Origin: Pseudovirgaria hyperparasitica
Lineage: Eukaryota > Ascomycota > Dothideomycetes > Acrospermales > Acrospermaceae
Length of the DNA: 64,000 nt
Reading direction: 5' to 3'
Assembly (NCBI RefSeq): GCF_010093815.1
Contig: NW_022985561.1
Location: forward strand, 810,045 to 874,044
How positions within the stretch are numbered: position 1 is the first letter of the stretch; every line of letters starts with the position of its first letter. Under the pieces are notes generated by a model, which was given only the letters and a program-made list of their open reading frames with translations, did no database searches and was not told the origin of the DNA. The position numbers and the translations under genes were made by a program. This document shows positions 59,331 to 64,000 of the stretch, piece by piece.

Positions 59331-60251
59331 TGCAACCGGGCAAGAGTGTTCCCCGGTCATTTCCTTTGTGTATTCGATAGTTGAGTTTTAGCATGCATGT
59401 CTGGCGAACTAGCGTTGGGATATAGGATGGATATAGAGATCATTACACCCTCCTGAGAATTGAGGACTAGGAAGAATCTAAGTTTTCATCATCATTACCA
59501 CCACGACTGTTCATGACTGATCAATTCATTGTTTGAAAACTCTGTCGCCAAAACGCATCAGAAAGCTATTAATCGGTTGTAAATGCTGCTGCATGTACAC
59601 CAGCAGAACACACGACGGGAACACTAGATTAATTAGCAAGCGTGTTATATATATTCTGTTACGGTCGTGTCGAGAACTTCATGCGGCATGTGGACCGCAG
59701 TGTCATTCAGTCTGCCCTTGGACACATATTCCAATATTGCAGCTGGCGTGATTGTGCAGGTAGTGTCAAGATGTGGCGCTGTGGGTACGTAGGTATGTAC
59801 CGATTCAGAAGGTGCGGGTACTGGAAATAAGAGTGATCTTTCCTGTGACACCTCACCTCCACGCTCTGTGAGACCGTGCGTGGAAGTGGAGTGTGGTTGT
59901 AGGTAAGGGATGAGCTGTTTGGGAATGGGGAGACATGGCCTTTGGAATGGGATGTATCATTAGGAGCGAATGCGAGGGGTTTTCCGCGAGATAGCGGGGA
60001 TATTGAAAGGACTTGGTCTATATGACAGGAGAGGAACAACGGAGGATAGTTGAATTGCGCGAAAGATATTGAAGGGACAGTATGTAGATGAGGAATTAAC
60101 AGTGTTCTGCGCTGAAAGAGATTAGGTGTTTAATGGCCTTGGAAACTGTGGTATCGGCCAAATATGACTGGTCGAGAGAAGATAACCGTCACATAAAGAT
60201 GCCTGATAGTACACTGAGGCTCTTGAGCGAACCTTAAGACGACTATTTTGT
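59331..60251. other. convergent intergenic region, no gene
   Basis: 921 bp between the 3' ends of the PNS1-like and RTA1-like genes. Only short frames without features. Confidence 0.6.
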
Positions 60252-61526
60252 CTAGACGTCCGTACGCTCGAACTCCTTCAAAGTGCGAGGAATGCTTGAC
60301 GTCGGCGCCTCTCGGTCTGAAGTCCCCCTATACGCTTGTCCCTTCGAAAAACGCTTTCCGATGTAGCCTCTAGGGCCCCATAGATGCAGGGGATCGAATA
60401 CGAGAGCATACCACGGTCGTTTATTCGCCTTCTTCTGCGCGCGCAGAACGTCGAGCTCTTCCTGCGTCATGTGCCAGAACGCCAGATGTTTCCGTCCGGT
60501 GACGAGACCGTATATATCGAGAGGGTCGAACATGTTTATTAGCCATGGTCGATCATCTGACCAGCCAGGGCCACGCATTTGAGTGACACCGTCACGTGCT
60601 AGGAAGCACGAGTTCGATCGTGGAAGCCTCTTGCCAGGGAACCATACATTCAACAAGACGGTGTTGATGAACATGATTGAGGCTTCAAACACCCAGAAGT
60701 ATGGCTCGTTTTGAAAGAGAGTCCCTTCCCATCCCTGAAAGTATTCGACAATGCGGTAGATGCATCGTATAGTGACGATAGCAGAACTGACGTAGAGAAC
60801 GTATATGACCGTGCGAATGCGCCCGCTGAGCAGAGAGGCCCGTGCTGCTTTGAAGTGAACGTATGCGACTAGGCACATGAACACGAGGAAGAGCACCACT
60901 TGTAGCAGCAAGGAGGCTCGGACAAGATCTTCTCCTGCCTGCCTTTCGCTCTCGCTTATGCCGCTATGAACTGATCGCCATGCTCCTTGAGCCAGCATGA
61001 TCTCGACAATGACGTCCAGTCCCGCAAAGGTCGTGACTACACGGCCTGGATGCATGGGCGACAAGTACGGCATGTAGTAGAGTATCCGGGAGAGAATGAA
61101 GTAGTTGATCAAGGCGTAAACAGGACTGCATCAGTTAGCTGGGATGCTAAATATAGATCTCAAAAAATACGAACGGCCCTGAAAGGATCAAGACTGTGCT
61201 TGCTATCACGTATTCGAGTTTTTCATAGTCGTATGCTCCAAGCTCGCGGGTCAAGAAGCCAGTTATCATGAGGACCGCAGCCCACGGCAGCAAACCGGTG
61301 GTTCGCCATGACTTGTACTTGCTATGTTCCATTAGAAGCATTCTCTTCGTGCTCTCCGCATACTCACATGGTCTGCCACGTATGCAGACATCCTGAAAAT
61401 AGGAACAGGATCATGAACACGATGGGCGCTACATTGTTGGGAGCATAAAACCATACACTTCCCTCCGCTGTTTGGGTCAGTAACGTGCTGCAGATACGAG
61501 ATGTATGACTTGCCGTATTGTCCCAT
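60252..61526 (-). CDS. RTA1-like seven-helix membrane protein
   Basis: Four exons, 61526-61514, 61467-61368, 61321-61175 and 61125-60252, give 377 residues. Fungal RTA1-like proteins are seven-helix membrane proteins linked to lipid export and resistance to lipid-binding compounds. Spliced sequence: MGQYAEGSVWFYAPNNVAPI, a helix with GCLHTWQT, the GFLTRELGAYDYEKL loop, GPPVYALINYFILSRILYYM with the PP..YA motif of the family, then helices including VTIRCIYRIVEYFQG and EPYFWVFEASIMF. The first intron (61513-61468) begins with GCAAGT, a GC-AG intron; a GT donor does not restore the frame. The 115-residue cytosolic tail is longer than usual and has repeated FDPL motifs (NMFDPLDIYGL, VFDPLHLWG). 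Confidence 0.88.
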
Positions 61527-62280
61527 GTTGGTTTTAGTATATGACTATTTGTGCAAGTAGTACTATATTGCAGCGATATTCGAAGATAAGATAATAAGTG
61601 CCAGATTTGATAGCACCTGTAACGTGGAGATGAAATGCACAGGAGTTGACATGGCGAGGATGAAGGGCCACATTTGAGTCATTTATAACAAATGGACACG
61701 GGACTACAAGCATGAAAATAGATCTAGGAAGCGTTACGATGGTCCTGCCTGGAAGCTATGACTTTGATCGCATTCCGTAGGCCATGTCCTCAGCCCTACC
61801 GACGAATGCGAGGAATGCGATTTCAGGCTGTTAGCGTGTCTGCCTCACCCAGATGCGAAAGCCTCCGCAGCAGCGCCAAGATTCAACCTAGAAGTTTTCA
61901 CGAACAAGACTTCGAAGAACTGGACCCCACGAGGCGAACACGAGACTCCCAGACATAGATTCAGGGGGATCTTGATCGTCGTGGTTGAGAGGAATGCGAG
62001 GGTTTTATTGCGCGAGGTATTTACAGCTACGCACGTGACCCACGCACTGACTTCCGCCACTACACCGTTTTGGGTGTTCACGACGCACCAATTTGCGCAA
62101 GGGGACATGTGTCGTGCTCCATCTCCATCATTGTTGATCCATATCGATCACTTCGCGTTCGTGCTCAGTTTTAATCACCCCTTTTCCGCAAGGCTGACAC
62201 GGCACTGAAGTTTGTGTAAATCTTCCAGATATAAGCTGGGAGATCATGCCGGTGCAGCCTTCACCGCCTTACGATTCGTG
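61527..62280. other. divergent promoter region, RTA1-like / TRS130
   Basis: 754 bp between divergent starts, with no supported gene. An open frame on the minus strand (to about 62108) lacks features. Confidence 0.55.
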
Positions 62281-64000
62281 ATGGACCGTTCAGCCAGTTC
62301 CAAGGTCACGGGTTGGTATAAAGCTATGATCCGTGAGATCAAGCACATCCTTACTAATCTTTACACCTTCTAGTTGAGTACTACGATCCGTCTGGAATCT
62401 TTCCATTAGTAGAACCGCTTCTTGCTTCGAGGCTGCCTCTGCGTAATCTGCATTGGAAGGCTCCAACGAGGCCGCTGCGTTCAATCGACTCTCTCCATGT
62501 TGATCTTGTTCCGTCAGAAGCTACTGCTAGGGAGTCTGCCGCTGCCGAGGATGCCTCAGAAACCTCGAGCCAGGCTGGGCTGAGAAAGGAAGACGCCTCT
62601 AAGGAAGCTGTTAAAGTGCCGTCTAAGGAGCGTCGACATCAGATCCCTGGACTGCGACGGACTCCTTACTTGAAGCTTTACCTTCTTAGATGCGATGACA
62701 GCGAAGCCTACAAAGCTTCGAACAGGAAGCTGCTCCGTGACTGGATCAAGGAGCACGGCACGCAGGCGTCGACAAGCAGCTCTGAGAAACATGACGCATT
62801 TGAATGGATGATATTGCATGTAGTTCTACCGAACACGGCAGCATCTAGTCAGCCCCGTTGGAGTGGAACCTCTAAGGATAGTTCTTCAGGTTCCGGCGAT
62901 AAGTCTGGTGGTTCTTCCAGATGGCCTGGACGAAGCTCCAGCACAATCTTTGAGAAGATACGGGCTGACTTCAATGCTACATCGAAGAATGCTCCAGACC
63001 GCGTGGCTCAAATCAGACTGCAGAAAGATCAATTATCACACGAAGACATTCCTGCCACTAATGGACCTCCAATCGTTCCTCATGTCGAAACTACGCAGGA
63101 GCAAGAACATGCTTGGAGCGATTCCATTGCTAAACTCAAAAGCTTAATCCTGCTGTCTTTTGATCAAAGGGTCAGTCAGTATGAAGACGATATCCGTGAA
63201 AAAGACTCACAGAGAGCTTTGCCGGGCTGGAATTTCTGCACATTTTTCGTTTTGAAAGAAGGTTTGGCTCGGGGGTTTGAAAATGTTGGCCTTGTTGAAG
63301 ACGCTCTTGTCATGTATGATGAGCTCTCGGTTGGTCTCGACGCTGTTATTCGAGAGCAGGCTGATGAGTCGAATGGTCGAGGAGGATCATTTCTAGAGTA
63401 CACCACAGAGCTGGCCGATGCTCTGGAGTTGGTGCATGCAGGCAAGCGTCCTGACGCAATTTTTGGACCAAAGCCTATCGATGCGGGAAGGAAGTCGTAT
63501 CGCGAATTGATTCTGTCTACCAACGTCTCAATATTTGACTTCAGATGCTATGTTTTCTCTCGGCAGATGGCACTGTTACTTCGTCTTGGCAATGCACAGT
63601 CCTCACGCTCGGAACTCATGTCGAAGCTGCAACCTAGTAGGGTTTTGAGTCATCAGAGATCCCGAGACGATATGAGCCTAGCTCGTAACACTGTGGTAGA
63701 GGCTACTGAAGACTTGATACCACTGACGGAGCTCTGCGATAGGTCGTTGCGGTTCGTGACCTCTGTAGCCAGAGATATGCGACTGGACCTACAGATCGGG
63801 TAAGTCGTGTCAACATACTTAGAGTCCTTTCGCAACACTGACAAGTTTCAGAGCTTCCAAAAAAGAGCTATCACTCGTTGAGGACACCATTGACAATGTA
63901 GTTTCTTCTTGGTCTTACTCAGTAGCACAGCAGACTTTAGATGAGACGAAAACATCAGCCCTGCCGGTCTCTTTACTAAGAAAGGGTTCAGCCAATGACT
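62281..64000 (+). CDS. trs130: Trs130/TRAPPC10, TRAPPII subunit (partial, 3' end outside window)
   Basis: Exons 62281-62311, 62374-63799 and 63852 to beyond the window; about 535 residues are visible of a protein normally over 1200. Trs130 is a subunit specific to TRAPPII, the exchange factor for the late-Golgi Rab GTPases Ypt31/32. Evidence: the opening SKVTVEYYDPSGIFPLVEPL, RLPLRNLHWKAPTRPLRSID (both conserved in the family), LRRTPYLKLYLLRCDDSEAYK, KHDAFEWMILHVVLP, GWNFCTFFVLKEGLA and TNVSIFDFRCYVFSRQMALL. Low-complexity Ser/Gly spacer at about residues 195-220. The first intron has a GTTGGT donor. The frame is still open at 64000. Confidence 0.93.

Overview
The window is a nuclear segment of a filamentous ascomycete (Pezizomycotina; Dothideomycetes is my guess, held weakly). 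The evidence is genes broken by 45-125 nt spliceosomal introns with GT..AG ends and CTAAC/CTGAC-like branch sites, a eukaryotic tRNA gene, and typical fungal families (RTA1-like, PNS1, LAA1/HEATR5, Trs130, Cwc21, PET100). No operons, CRISPR arrays, rRNA genes or recognisable transposons were seen. The 25 exon/intron structures given here were assembled by hand; in every complete one the exon lengths sum to a multiple of three.

The left part (1-34 kb) is gene-poor and looks accessory. It holds a decayed SAM-like/Ser-Pro-rich gene (2.7-4.1 kb), an MFS transporter (4.8-6.3 kb), a 9-bp tandem repeat with an assembly gap (6.6-6.8 kb), a RIC8-like gene on the minus strand (7.2-8.9 kb), a hexose-type transporter preceded by a chain of overlapping uORFs (11.9-13.8 kb) and a tRNA-Ala (15.15 kb). 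A sugar-degradation cluster follows: a secreted GH3 enzyme, a divergent sugar transporter and an intracellular GH31 alpha-xylosidase (16.7-24.5 kb). Next come two tandem small Cys/His proteins (25.3-26.1 kb), an LtrA-family membrane protein (27.9-30.1 kb) and an intracellular GH3 beta-glucosidase with a PA14 insert (30.6-33.2 kb). The simplest reading of the cluster is xyloglucan-oligosaccharide or isoprimeverose use: trimming outside the cell, import, then removal of xylose and glucose inside.

The right part (34-64 kb) is denser and housekeeping in character: CWC21 (splicing), a peroxisomal enoyl-CoA isomerase, PET100 and a TACO1-like protein (both for cytochrome c oxidase), the 2034-residue LAA1/HEATR5 protein, O-acetylhomoserine sulfhydrylase, a peroxisomal long-chain acyl-CoA synthetase, an M28 aminopeptidase, a Rab GTPase with unusual insertions, a PNS1/choline-transporter-like protein, an RTA1-like membrane protein with a GC-AG intron, and the 5' part of Trs130 (TRAPPII), cut by the window end. 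A third, spliced member of the small Cys/His family lies at 54.8 kb.

The points most worth a second look are the isoprimeverose-type cluster, the stop/start-overlapping uORF chain, the small Cys/His family, the PET100/TACO1 neighbours and the divergent C-terminal half of RIC8.
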